A DNA stretch of 64,000 nucleotides from a virus: IMG/VR virus record IMGVR_UViG_3300010157_001667, positions 1-64,000 of that record; one strand, written 5' to 3'. Under the pieces are notes generated by a model. The model saw only the letters and a list, made by a program, of their open reading frames with translations, did not search any database and was not told where the DNA came from. Below, piece by piece: positions 43,486 to 51,549 of this stretch. The translations under genes and the position numbers were made by a program. The stretch's first letter is position 1; each line of letters opens with the position of its first letter.

Positions 43486-44651
43486 TAAAATGCTTTCAGT
43501 ATAATCATGTTCTCATTAAAGCGTCCATTGGGTGCTGTAGCAACTGCTTTAATATCTTTAAAATACTTACGTGCCGCAGGCTTACTACCCATTACTTCTT
43601 TAATCTGCTCAGCCGGTTTACGTAATGTCTTAACTTCACTTTGTGCGGTATCAAATCCGAGCAATGTATTACCTTTAACAGTAAATGCTTTACTGTAATC
43701 ATCAGCAATGTAATGATGTAACTTACGTTTTGCACTATCATAAATCCAAGCCTCACTAGCTCCATGTAATTTGATCGGACTAATGCTTGCCAAATCAAGT
43801 TTGCTTGCAGTATCTTTAAATACTTTTTGATATTTCAATTTAGCTACAATTTTCTCAACAGGCACAGCTTTACGTGCCCTAGGAGCTTTAGCGGCTTTCT
43901 TAACACTAATGTAACTGTTCAAATCATTGATAACCAATTCAATGAACTTAACAATGTTCTTAACTTGCGTTTTAGTTAAATGGTCGTAACCTTGCACTAG
44001 TTGTGCATCGGTACCTTTGAGTAACTCCTCAAACTCATTTTGTTTCTTTTTCCATACTTCAGTTAAAATACTGATATGTTGTGGCATCACATTCTTTTTA
44101 GCGACTTCATCCATAGGACGTAGTGTGTGCTTTGTAGGTGCACCAGATGTAATGAACTCATCAAACAATCCTTCAAGTTCACCACCAGCTTCACGTGCTT
44201 TGTCACGCAAAATTTCCTGAATGTTGGGTCGTGATGGTGCCTCAACTTCAACTTTTTCTTCTTCCGGTTTGTGTACTAACTTTAGCAAACGATTGATTTC
44301 GTTTTCAAGTGTTAGTTCCTCATGCTCGGTTAATGATAGTCCACGCAATTGCATACGTGCTAACCAGCACAATGTTAGTAAGAATTCATTTTCATGTATC
44401 TTACGCATAATCTTAGCATCAGTAGGACGTTTATTGTATTCCAAATATTGGGACAATAATTCTTTAGCGTCTTTCTTACCATAAAAACGATGATACCAAG
44501 TAAAACTACGCATCAATGCGACTCTACGTTTATCCTCATCTGGTTGTAGTACAAATAAGGGTTCATCCCCATAATGTTGTACATCTGCATCCCGAGGATT
44601 CAATGCTTTAACTAGACTATGGTCCTCTGTATTACGCTTACGTGTTGCCAT
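43485..44651 (-). CDS. Conserved-type early protein, 388 residues
   Basis: A charged, helical protein (RRVALMRSFTWYHRFYG, LTLCWLARMQLRGLSLTEHE, LHHYIADDYSKAFTVKG) that resembles a hypothetical of cyanophage-like T4 genomes. No catalytic motif. The frame opens 23 codons earlier, but the ATG at 44649-44651 has AAAGGAG before it. The promoter is the best early signal in the window, TTGACA-17-TATAAT, overlapped by an AATAAATA box. It is cotranscribed with mazG. Function unknown. Confidence 0.68.
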   Translation of the reverse strand: MATRKRNTEDHSLVKALNPRDADVQHYGDEPLFVLQPDEDKRRVALMRSFTWYHRFYGKKDAKELLSQYLEYNKRPTDAKIMRKIHENEFLLTLCWLARMQLRGLSLTEHEELTLENEINRLLKLVHKPEEEKVEVEAPSRPNIQEILRDKAREAGGELEGLFDEFITSGAPTKHTLRPMDEVAKKNVMPQHISILTEVWKKKQNEFEELLKGTDAQLVQGYDHLTKTQVKNIVKFIELVINDLNSYISVKKAAKAPRARKAVPVEKIVAKLKYQKVFKDTASKLDLASISPIKLHGASEAWIYDSAKRKLHHYIADDYSKAFTVKGNTLLGFDTAQSEVKTLRKPAEQIKEVMGSKPAARKYFKDIKAVATAPNGRFNENMIILKAF

Positions 44652-44678
44652 TAGGCACTCCTTTGTATTGATTTTATT

Positions 44679-44707
44679 ATTATAACATAACCCATATTTA
44701 TTGTCAA
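44679..44707 (-). promoter_or_regulatory. Consensus sigma70 promoter of the 388-residue early gene
   Basis: TTGACA (44702-44707), 17-bp spacer, TATAAT (44679-44684): full consensus, followed by an AAAGGAG SD. An AATAAATA box (44695-44702) overlaps the -35 and spacer. Confidence 0.88.
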
Positions 44708-44734
44708 CCTTAGGATTCAAGCGTAGGACATTGC

Positions 44735-44742
44735 GATAAATA
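44735..44742 (+). promoter_or_regulatory. Late promoter box GATAAATA, plus strand, leaderless type
   Basis: The box ends 5 nt before the gp14 ATG at 44748; no SD. Divergent from the early promoter of the 388-residue gene. Confidence 0.75.
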
Positions 44743-44747
44743 CTATT

Positions 44748-46442
44748 ATGCCAAAACTGTCACTATACCGCCCAAATAAACAAAATGATTATCGTTTCTT
44801 CGATAGGACAATATCCGAAGAATTACGTGTTGGCGGCACGGATTTATACATTCACAAGTATTTAGGTCCAACTAATCAAGGACCTAGTATTGATTATACT
44901 CAACCAGAATATGATAGTTTAAATCCTACTAATATTCAGGATCTATTATTCCTAGAGAATAGAGATAGAACATACGATCCAAACATTTATAGATTACGTG
45001 GTCACTATAATGTACAGAATTTAGACTTTGATTTAAGTCAATTTGGTTTATTTTTAAATAACGATATTATCTTTATCAATGTACATTATAATGATATGAT
45101 TGATATTGTTGGTCGCAAGTTAATGGTGGGTGATGTATTAGAATTACCTCACTTATTAGATTATAATCCATTAAAAGAAACTATCCCAGTAGCATTAAAA
45201 AGATTTTATAGTATTACTGATGCTAACTTTTCCAGTGAAGGATTTAGTCAAACATGGTATCCACATATGTGGCGTATTAAATGTGAACCATTAGTTGACA
45301 GTGAAGAATTTAGTCAAATATTAGCTGAACCAATTAACCAAGATAACTATTTAGGATTATGGGATAAAGATAAAACATATCCACCGGGTTATGTTATTAC
45401 ATTTGGTGATAAGAATTATGTCAGTAAAATAGAAGTACCTATTGGCATTATGCCACCAAATCCAACATATTGGGAGTTAGATACGGCATCAAATCTTAAA
45501 GATATTCTCGCTACTTATAATAAGAATATTGCAATTAATAATGCGGCATTGGAAGAGGCTAAACGTCTTGTACCTAAATCAGGATATGATAATAATAATT
45601 TATATATTGTGCCTACATATGGTGTATTTGAAACTGATACACAATTATCAGGTAAATATAATCAACCTGCACCACCTGTTAATGTTATAATATCAAACTT
45701 TGGTCCGCCTACTGCTACTGTACAAATGATGCGTTCTTCACAATATAGAAACGCTAGCCCAGTATTACGTATACCTGCTAATTCAGTAAAAACAATTTGG
45801 GATATGACACATGAAGGCGGTGCAATAGAACCTAGTGCAACGTTGTCATTACGATCAATGACCATTAAACCTACATTAACTGACACTGGTTCAGGTGCAG
45901 TATCAGGTGATATTGTATTGACACTTGATAGTATTGGCGTCATTACAGGACCATATGGTACAGCAGATAATACATATGCAACGGCTGACCAGAATCCAGA
46001 ATTACCAGGATTTACCGATGAGATAACACCAGACATGGACTTTAGAGCAGATTGTGATCCACGATTCCAATTCATTGCACGTAGTAGTCCAAGAAGTTTT
46101 GGATATACAACAGGTTACTTAGATGGTACAGGTGAAGCTCCAAATGGATTCCCAACAGGTGCTGGCATTAGTTTCCCGCAAAATCCTCAAGTAGGAGATT
46201 ATTTCTTACGTATAGATTATTTGCCACAATTACTATATCGTTGGGATGGTCAATTGTGGATAAGAATTTCACAAAATGTAAGAACAGATACCGGTATGAC
46301 TACAGGAGATTTGTCACAACAATCTAGCTTCATAAATAATAGCAATGTAACAGTATTAACTGATGGCACAACTACTACACAGAAACAGGCATTGAGTACA
46401 ATACTTACAATTGCACCAGACACGATACCACCACAACCTTAA
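44748..46442 (+). CDS. 14: Neck protein (gp14-like)
   Basis: The first 190 residues (ISEELRVGGTDLYIHKYLG, VGDVLELPHLLDY, YPHMWRIKCEP) match the T4-superfamily gp14 core, which binds gp13 at the neck. At 564 residues it is more than twice T4 gp14 (256); the extension is beta-rich and ends in a Thr-rich tail. The ATG is 5 nt after GATAAATA with no SD. It is followed by gp15 on the same strand, 9 bp later. Confidence 0.75.
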   Translation: MPKLSLYRPNKQNDYRFFDRTISEELRVGGTDLYIHKYLGPTNQGPSIDYTQPEYDSLNPTNIQDLLFLENRDRTYDPNIYRLRGHYNVQNLDFDLSQFGLFLNNDIIFINVHYNDMIDIVGRKLMVGDVLELPHLLDYNPLKETIPVALKRFYSITDANFSSEGFSQTWYPHMWRIKCEPLVDSEEFSQILAEPINQDNYLGLWDKDKTYPPGYVITFGDKNYVSKIEVPIGIMPPNPTYWELDTASNLKDILATYNKNIAINNAALEEAKRLVPKSGYDNNNLYIVPTYGVFETDTQLSGKYNQPAPPVNVIISNFGPPTATVQMMRSSQYRNASPVLRIPANSVKTIWDMTHEGGAIEPSATLSLRSMTIKPTLTDTGSGAVSGDIVLTLDSIGVITGPYGTADNTYATADQNPELPGFTDEITPDMDFRADCDPRFQFIARSSPRSFGYTTGYLDGTGEAPNGFPTGAGISFPQNPQVGDYFLRIDYLPQLLYRWDGQLWIRISQNVRTDTGMTTGDLSQQSSFINNSNVTVLTDGTTTTQKQALSTILTIAPDTIPPQP

Positions 46443-46451
46443 AGAATATAT

Positions 46452-47828
46452 ATGGCAGCTTTCTTCTATGATAATCAGGTACGCAGATTTTTAATTCAAT
46501 TTGCGAAAATTTTTTCCAATTGGGAAGTTACCAAAGGTAAAGATCCTGCAGGTAATGAGATATTTGTTCGTGTTCCTATTATGTATGGTGATAGTAGTAG
46601 ACAAGCTAGCACTATCATAGCTAATAACAGTGCAAGTAATTTGCCGAGTGCACCACTGATGACTTATTATATCAGTGGATTAGAATACGATCAAAAACGT
46701 ACACAGGACCCTACGTTCATTGATAAGATACAAGTTCGTCAACGTGCATACAATAATGACACACAAAATTATGAGCAAGTACAGGGGCAAGCATTTACAG
46801 TTGAAAGATTAATGCCCGTACCTTATACATTAAGAATAACAGTTGATTTATGGACTACTAATTATCAACAGAAATTGGAATTAGTTGAACAATTAGGCAC
46901 ATTGTTTAATCCATCATTAGAAATACAAAGTACTGATAACTTCATTGATTGGACAAGTTTAAGTGTTGTATATCAAGATGGTATAACATTTACCAGTCGC
47001 AGTATACCACAGGGTACAGGTAATCCTATTGATGTATTAAGTTGGAAATTTTATATGCCCATCTGGTTAAGCAATGCCGCTAAACTTAAAAAGATGGGTG
47101 TTATCGAAAAAGTTATTGCCAGTATCTTTAAAGGTCAAGCACTACAAGATATACAAGATGATGATTTGTTATTGGGTACTCGACAAAAGATTACACCATA
47201 TGGATACAAACTATTGTTGATAGGTAATAGACTTCAACTATTACCTGCTGATGAAGCATTTTATCCAAGCAATGAAAGTTTAGAATACCCTCCTCCACCT
47301 GACACAAGTTTATATTGGAGTAGTTTATTAAATGTATATGGAACATTACGTCCGGGTATCAGTCAAATATGGTTACAAAATCCATTTATGACCACTGATA
47401 TCGTAGGTACTATTGTTCCTGATCCATTAGATGATAGATTATTAATATATGATATCGATGCCGACACCCTGCCACAAAACACATTGGATCCTGTAGACAG
47501 TGTAATTAATCCAACAGTCACAGGACCAAACGCAGGGTTGCCTAGTCCTATTAACGGGCGTAGATATCTTATTGTAGAAGATATTGGTAGTCCAGACAAT
47601 ACTACCATAGCTTGGGGAAATTTAGTAGCCAATGCAAATGATATCATTGAATATGATGGTACATCAAGTGAATGGTTTGTATCATTTGATAGTCAACTGG
47701 CTACTACCATTGAATATGTAACTAACCTTACTACTGCCTTACAATATAGATTTGATTATATCAACAACGTATGGATGAAATCATTTGAAGGCTGGTACGA
47801 CCAGGGATCGTATTCAATTGTGATTTAA
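46452..47828 (+). CDS. 15: Tail completion and sheath stabiliser protein (gp15-like)
   Basis: The start AAFFYDNQVRRFLIQFAKIF matches the gp15 N-terminus, followed by IFVRVPIMYGDSSRQ and MPVPYTLRITVDLWTTNYQQ. The family caps the tail tube and sheath at the head-proximal end. Length is 458 residues against 272 in T4, with a C-terminal extension of about 200. It follows gp14 with an AAAGAA SD. The 3' end overlaps a homing endonuclease gene by 15 bp on the other strand. Confidence 0.82.
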   Translation: MAAFFYDNQVRRFLIQFAKIFSNWEVTKGKDPAGNEIFVRVPIMYGDSSRQASTIIANNSASNLPSAPLMTYYISGLEYDQKRTQDPTFIDKIQVRQRAYNNDTQNYEQVQGQAFTVERLMPVPYTLRITVDLWTTNYQQKLELVEQLGTLFNPSLEIQSTDNFIDWTSLSVVYQDGITFTSRSIPQGTGNPIDVLSWKFYMPIWLSNAAKLKKMGVIEKVIASIFKGQALQDIQDDDLLLGTRQKITPYGYKLLLIGNRLQLLPADEAFYPSNESLEYPPPPDTSLYWSSLLNVYGTLRPGISQIWLQNPFMTTDIVGTIVPDPLDDRLLIYDIDADTLPQNTLDPVDSVINPTVTGPNAGLPSPINGRRYLIVEDIGSPDNTTIAWGNLVANANDIIEYDGTSSEWFVSFDSQLATTIEYVTNLTTALQYRFDYINNVWMKSFEGWYDQGSYSIVI

Positions 47829-48644
47829 TATAACTTCCCATCCAGCTAATGATTTAGTTTGCTTTCTAACCAAATTAGATGCTTGTGCATATTGTATACC
47901 CAATGTCCTGAGAAATAATGTCATTTCATAACAGGTTTCTTGTTTTATTTCTCCGGTAATCTTATTACGAAAGGTGAATGTCTCTTTAATTGCCCTAGCA
48001 TTGTTCAACCCTGAATTTTTTTCTTTGTTAATTTTCATTACTTTGGGCCTACTGTTTATTTCAATACTTATTCTACTTCTTTTTTCTTTTATTTCAGGAA
48101 GTTGATTTGTAATTGCAAGTGATTTTTTTCTTTTATCTATTGCATCCTGACTGAATGCTTTAATGAGCCTATTATGTTTTTTAACAGGATCGGCCTCTCT
48201 TTTTAGAGCAGCCATTCTACGTTTTTCTTTTGTTTCTGACAATAAATCTGTATTTTTTCTTTTTTCTTTTGCGGCTGAAAGATTAATAGCTTTTTTCATA
48301 TTTTCATTTCTTTTTATTGACACTGCAGGATCACTATAATTAATACCTTTACTATTTTTCTTATTAAGGTAATCATTGCGCTTAGCGGCATTAAGTCTAT
48401 CTAATACTCTTTTTTCCCAGTTCAACGCTTCATTAATTCTATTTTCATTAGTGAATGTATTTCTTATTTCTATAATACTAGGTACACCATTTTCTTTAAC
48501 ATAAGCGTTAACGTAATCACTGGATGTAAAATATGTTACGAATAGATCGGATGGGTGACAGTTTTTTGCGTATCTAACCCCATAATATTTCATTCCAGTA
48601 GACCACTCTAGATAATAGGTATATGGTACATTATAATATTGCAT
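47814..48644 (-). CDS. GIY-YIG-like homing endonuclease
   Basis: The 276-residue protein starts YTYYLEWSTGMKYYGVRYAK, a GIY-YIG-like first strand pair, followed by LFVTYFTSSDYVNAYVKENG as in phage segment endonucleases. The middle is Lys/Arg-rich helices (KEKRKN, KEKRRM repeats, NUMOD-like) and the end is a small DNA-contact domain (YEMTLFLRTLGIQYAQ). It abuts gp15 in convergent orientation, so gp15 or the adjacent region is a likely target. A GATAAATA box and AAGGAT SD precede it. Confidence 0.75.
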   Translation of the reverse strand: MQYYNVPYTYYLEWSTGMKYYGVRYAKNCHPSDLFVTYFTSSDYVNAYVKENGVPSIIEIRNTFTNENRINEALNWEKRVLDRLNAAKRNDYLNKKNSKGINYSDPAVSIKRNENMKKAINLSAAKEKRKNTDLLSETKEKRRMAALKREADPVKKHNRLIKAFSQDAIDKRKKSLAITNQLPEIKEKRSRISIEINSRPKVMKINKEKNSGLNNARAIKETFTFRNKITGEIKQETCYEMTLFLRTLGIQYAQASNLVRKQTKSLAGWEVILNHN

Positions 48645-48660
48645 GATTGATCCTTTTATA

Positions 48661-48668
48661 TATTTATC
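48661..48668 (-). promoter_or_regulatory. Late promoter box GATAAATA
   Basis: Lies 16 nt before the GIY-YIG-like gene's ATG at 48644, with AAGGAT SD. A 5-bp stem ATGAT/ATCAT could cover the start codon. Confidence 0.65.
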
Positions 48669-48721
48669 ATTAAGGTGATTATTCTATAAAAAGTAATTAT
48701 TCTATCGTCATCTAATACTGT

Positions 48722-48729
48722 GATAAATC
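48722..48729 (+). promoter_or_regulatory. Late promoter-like box GATAAATC, leaderless type
   Basis: Imperfect match whose end lies exactly 5 nt before the NUDIX ATG at 48735; no SD. Confidence 0.5.
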
Positions 48730-48734
48730 ATAGT

Positions 48735-49151
48735 ATGAGTAATATTTCTGCAGGTGTCTTTTTTTATTCCGGTACTACTAACCGTTTCTTATATCTATTA
48801 AGAAATGATAATAGAAACCCGGGTAACTGGGGAATACCTGGTGGTAAGATAGAAAGTGATGAAACATTACTTGAAGGACTACAACGTGAATGTATGGAAG
48901 AAATAAATTACTTTCCAAATCATGCTAAACTTGTGCCCATTCAAAAGTTTGTAAATAATACATTTACCTATCATACATTTTTTTGTAAAGTGTCAGAAGA
49001 ATTTACACCTATATTAAATGAAGAACATTGCGGTTATGCATGGGTAGGTGAGAAACAATATCCTAAACCATTACATCCGGGATTATTCAATACTGTTAAT
49101 TTTGATATTGTTCAATCTAAGTTAAATGCACTTACAAAAAAAGAGACCTAA
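48735..49151 (+). CDS. NUDIX hydrolase
   Basis: A 138-residue protein with a complete Nudix box GX5EX7REUXEE: G37, E43, R51, E52, C53, E55, E56. The strand before reads NWGIPGG. Substrates could be mutagenic nucleotides, ADP-ribose or mRNA caps; T4 NudE is a known phage example. I chose the ATG at 48735, 5 nt after a GATAAATC box, over an upstream GTG with no SD. It ends in a bidirectional terminator. Confidence 0.87.
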   Translation: MSNISAGVFFYSGTTNRFLYLLRNDNRNPGNWGIPGGKIESDETLLEGLQRECMEEINYFPNHAKLVPIQKFVNNTFTYHTFFCKVSEEFTPILNEEHCGYAWVGEKQYPKPLHPGLFNTVNFDIVQSKLNALTKKET

Positions 49152-49161
49152 GTCTCTTTTT
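49138..49161. terminator. Bidirectional terminator between NUDIX and coiled-coil genes
   Basis: A 10-bp stem AAAAAGAGAC/GTCTCTTTTT with a CTAA loop that contains the NUDIX stop codon. T-rich on both strands. Confidence 0.85.
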
Positions 49162-49473
49162 TTATTTTAGCAATTTTGCTATCGTATCGAATCCCAGTGA
49201 TCCTATTACAACACCAGCACCCATCATCATCCAGCGCCATTTTTCAAGTGCAGAAACTTTGTCAGACATAGACTTATGGGCGTTAGCACTAGCTTCTTTC
49301 ATTTCTTTTAGAAGCTGGTGTGTATCTTCGTTATTCTTCGCCATACAAACATTAACATCTTTGATATCAGCTTTGATTTCACTGATATCATTTGTGATGT
49401 TTTGTACTTGTACTTGAAGAACTGCGATTTCCGTTTCAGTCTTTGGCATTTTAATAGTTCTACCAGTTACCAT
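49162..49473 (-). CDS. Coiled-coil protein with C-terminal membrane segment
   Basis: The 103-residue protein has a heptad-rich region (IAVLQVQVQNITNDISEIKA) and a C-terminal hydrophobic segment RWMMMGAGVVIGSLGFD. This layout resembles XhlA-type membrane proteins that assist holins. It could be a second lysis factor or a tail-associated anchor. It starts 2 bp after the stop of the virion gene upstream, so it is probably expressed late with structural genes. Confidence 0.58.
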   Translation of the reverse strand: MVTGRTIKMPKTETEIAVLQVQVQNITNDISEIKADIKDVNVCMAKNNEDTHQLLKEMKEASANAHKSMSDKVSALEKWRWMMMGAGVVIGSLGFDTIAKLLK

Positions 49474-49475
49474 GA

Positions 49476-50864
49476 TTAAGCACTAGCAATAACTACGATT
49501 GGGTTAGGCTGACCTTCATATGTATTAGCGGCGTATGCTGTATTGAATGTAGCGATAACATCAGGATTAACACTATTAACAACAGCAGTACCTGTACCAG
49601 TACCTGTAGCTGTAGCAATAAATGTAACACCTGTCATATTACTTGCTGAACCACATAATGTCCAATTTGTCGTACCAGTACTATAAATTGTATACACTGT
49701 ACCTACACTTAATGAACCGGCTGCAACTTGCGTTGGGAACACTTCAGTGTTGTAATCATTAACACTTGAAACATATGCTGTAGCAGAGGCTGCATCAGTA
49801 GACAATATATTCATTGTATTTGGTGTCAATGCTGTGTTAGCAACATTGGCTGTATAGCATTGTGCAATTAAACCAGTTGTACCACCTTGTACTAGATACT
49901 TTGTCTTACCTTTTTGACGTAAGATGAAACCAGCTTCGTCATTTGCATATACAAAAGATGTGCCTGCATAATTTGCAGTAGAATTTGCAGCCAACACAGT
50001 AACGTCAATAGTAGCATTTGCCGCTGTTGTGCCGGTAGTAACTGCTTTCTGTGGACCATATTGTGAGGTTGAAACAGTAAATGCAGATGCGTTAGCAATA
50101 GCATCAACAAAGTATGTTGAACCTGCAATTAATCCGCCGGTAGTTGTATCAAACACAACTGGTGCACCCACAAACAATGTTTGTGCGTTTCCTGAAGTGC
50201 GAATAACGTTACCTGTAGCATTTGTGTTAGCAACAGCAACAGTAATATAACCTGTATTTGTATCAACAAAACCAACATTAATTGGTGTTGTCTGACCTGG
50301 AATACCAGTTGGTTGAAGAATTTGAACTGCTGATCCAACTGATAATGTATTTGCAAAATCAGTGCCGGCACCGTAGACATTCAAATTAGCTGTGTCACCA
50401 TAGATGATACCTGTACCAGAGATACCAATAGCTACTTGTGGTAGAACTTGTGATCCAACGATAGCTGTGTTACCACCAACTACACCATATGTGTTAGCGT
50501 TGTTTGACGGAAAGCCTGCACCACCTTCTGGGTTGTTGAAATATGCATCAACAACTTCAAATGATGCTTTAACAGTGCCACCAGTTGAATTAGACAATGA
50601 AGCCATTACACGTGGTTGAACACTTAGTTGTGTCGTTGAAACACTGAATGTAGTGTTTGATAGTATAGTATCAACATAATATAATGTGTTGGTTACTAAA
50701 CCACTAATGGCACCTGCGACTACAAATGACATACCAGATGCTATGCCAACAGTTGGACTAGTTGTTAGATTTCCACCTGAGATTGTAACGATACTGCCTG
50801 TTGTTGCTGTATCAGTGATTGTTAAGACTGCTTGAGCCTTTGCGATTTTTAGAGGACGTCCCAT
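49476..50864 (-). CDS. Beta-rich virion structural protein
   Basis: The 462-residue product starts MGRPLKIAKAQAVLTITDT, a start I recall for structural proteins of cyanophage-like T4 phages. The body is Thr/Ala/Val-rich beta structure with two copies of a module around TNTLYYVDTILSNTTFSVS and GSTYFVDAIANASAFTVS, and later EAGFILRQKGKTKYLV. A leader of 85 nt with three hairpins separates it from its GATAAATA box. SD AAAGGAAAA. Location in the virion is inferred. Confidence 0.62.
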   Translation of the reverse strand: MGRPLKIAKAQAVLTITDTATTGSIVTISGGNLTTSPTVGIASGMSFVVAGAISGLVTNTLYYVDTILSNTTFSVSTTQLSVQPRVMASLSNSTGGTVKASFEVVDAYFNNPEGGAGFPSNNANTYGVVGGNTAIVGSQVLPQVAIGISGTGIIYGDTANLNVYGAGTDFANTLSVGSAVQILQPTGIPGQTTPINVGFVDTNTGYITVAVANTNATGNVIRTSGNAQTLFVGAPVVFDTTTGGLIAGSTYFVDAIANASAFTVSTSQYGPQKAVTTGTTAANATIDVTVLAANSTANYAGTSFVYANDEAGFILRQKGKTKYLVQGGTTGLIAQCYTANVANTALTPNTMNILSTDAASATAYVSSVNDYNTEVFPTQVAAGSLSVGTVYTIYSTGTTNWTLCGSASNMTGVTFIATATGTGTGTAVVNSVNPDVIATFNTAYAANTYEGQPNPIVVIASA

Positions 50865-50885
50865 TTGTTTTTCCTTTGATAAAAT

Positions 50886-50941
50886 TAGCGGGTTCTAGCC
50901 GCTACGCAGTGGGTAACTGCATAAACTCTCAGAATGAGAGT
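50886..50941 (-). other. Three tandem hairpins in a long 5' leader
   Basis: Between the late box and the ATG at 50864 are three stems: TAGCGG/CCGCTA (50886-50904), GCAGT/ACTGC (50906-50920) and ACTCTCA/TGAGAGT (50925-50941). They may stabilise or regulate the mRNA. They do not cover the SD. Confidence 0.6.
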
Positions 50942-50949
50942 GTATGATG

Positions 50950-50957
50950 TATTTATC
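50950..50957 (-). promoter_or_regulatory. Late promoter box GATAAATA, long leader
   Basis: Lies 85 nt before the ATG at 50864; the leader folds into three hairpins. Confidence 0.65.
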
Positions 50958-50971
50958 AAATAAGGGTAAAA

Positions 50972-51523
50972 TTAACCAGTAAAGCTACCAGTTGGGCTGG
51001 TGTAACCACTTGTTCCTGTATTAGGATGAGGTGCGCCCAATTCAGTTATAGTAAACAATGTATTAGCTCCCGCTGTGGTTAGATAAGAAACAATGTTTCC
51101 TTGTCCAACTATGATACTGTTATTAACTGTGTTAGGAGGAATCAACTCACTATTTGCAGTAGCTATCGTATAAGGAACTCCGTAAGGATTGTATCTTGCA
51201 GTTGTGTTAGCAATGGCAACTGCGGAATTTGCAGTCAATGTTAAACTTGTGTTATTTGCAATGGCTGCTACAATACCTACATTTGCGCCTGTTGTATTAC
51301 CAATCCAACTACCAACAGCTAATTCAGTACTGAATGATGTACCTGCTCCGGTAACTGTTGCACTATTAGTTGCACAAGTTACATTTCCAGTCAATGCAAC
51401 GTTTGGGAAGCTTGTGGTAAACTGAATACCTACATTAGATGTAGCTATTCTAATTTTATCTGTCGCAATATTTGCGGAAGCTGCCGCTGTTGCGCTGTTT
51501 GCTGTATATGCGTATGATGCCAT
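50972..51523 (-). CDS. Small beta-rich virion protein
   Basis: This 183-residue protein is Ala/Thr/Asn-rich with strands such as VALTGNVTCATNSATVTGAG and VGSWIGNTTGANVGIVAAI, a common phage structural module. It shares style and position with the larger virion genes on both sides. A late box AATAAATA and AGGAA SD are upstream. Function unknown. Confidence 0.6.
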   Translation of the reverse strand: MASYAYTANSATAAASANIATDKIRIATSNVGIQFTTSFPNVALTGNVTCATNSATVTGAGTSFSTELAVGSWIGNTTGANVGIVAAIANNTSLTLTANSAVAIANTTARYNPYGVPYTIATANSELIPPNTVNNSIIVGQGNIVSYLTTAGANTLFTITELGAPHPNTGTSGYTSPTGSFTG

Positions 51524-51540
51524 TTTAAATTCCTATATCT

Positions 51541-51548
51541 TATTTATT
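51541..51548 (-). promoter_or_regulatory. Late promoter box AATAAATA
   Basis: Lies 17 nt before the ATG at 51523, SD AGGAA. A weak 5-bp stem CTATA/TATAG spans the box. Confidence 0.6.
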
Positions 51549-51549
51549 C

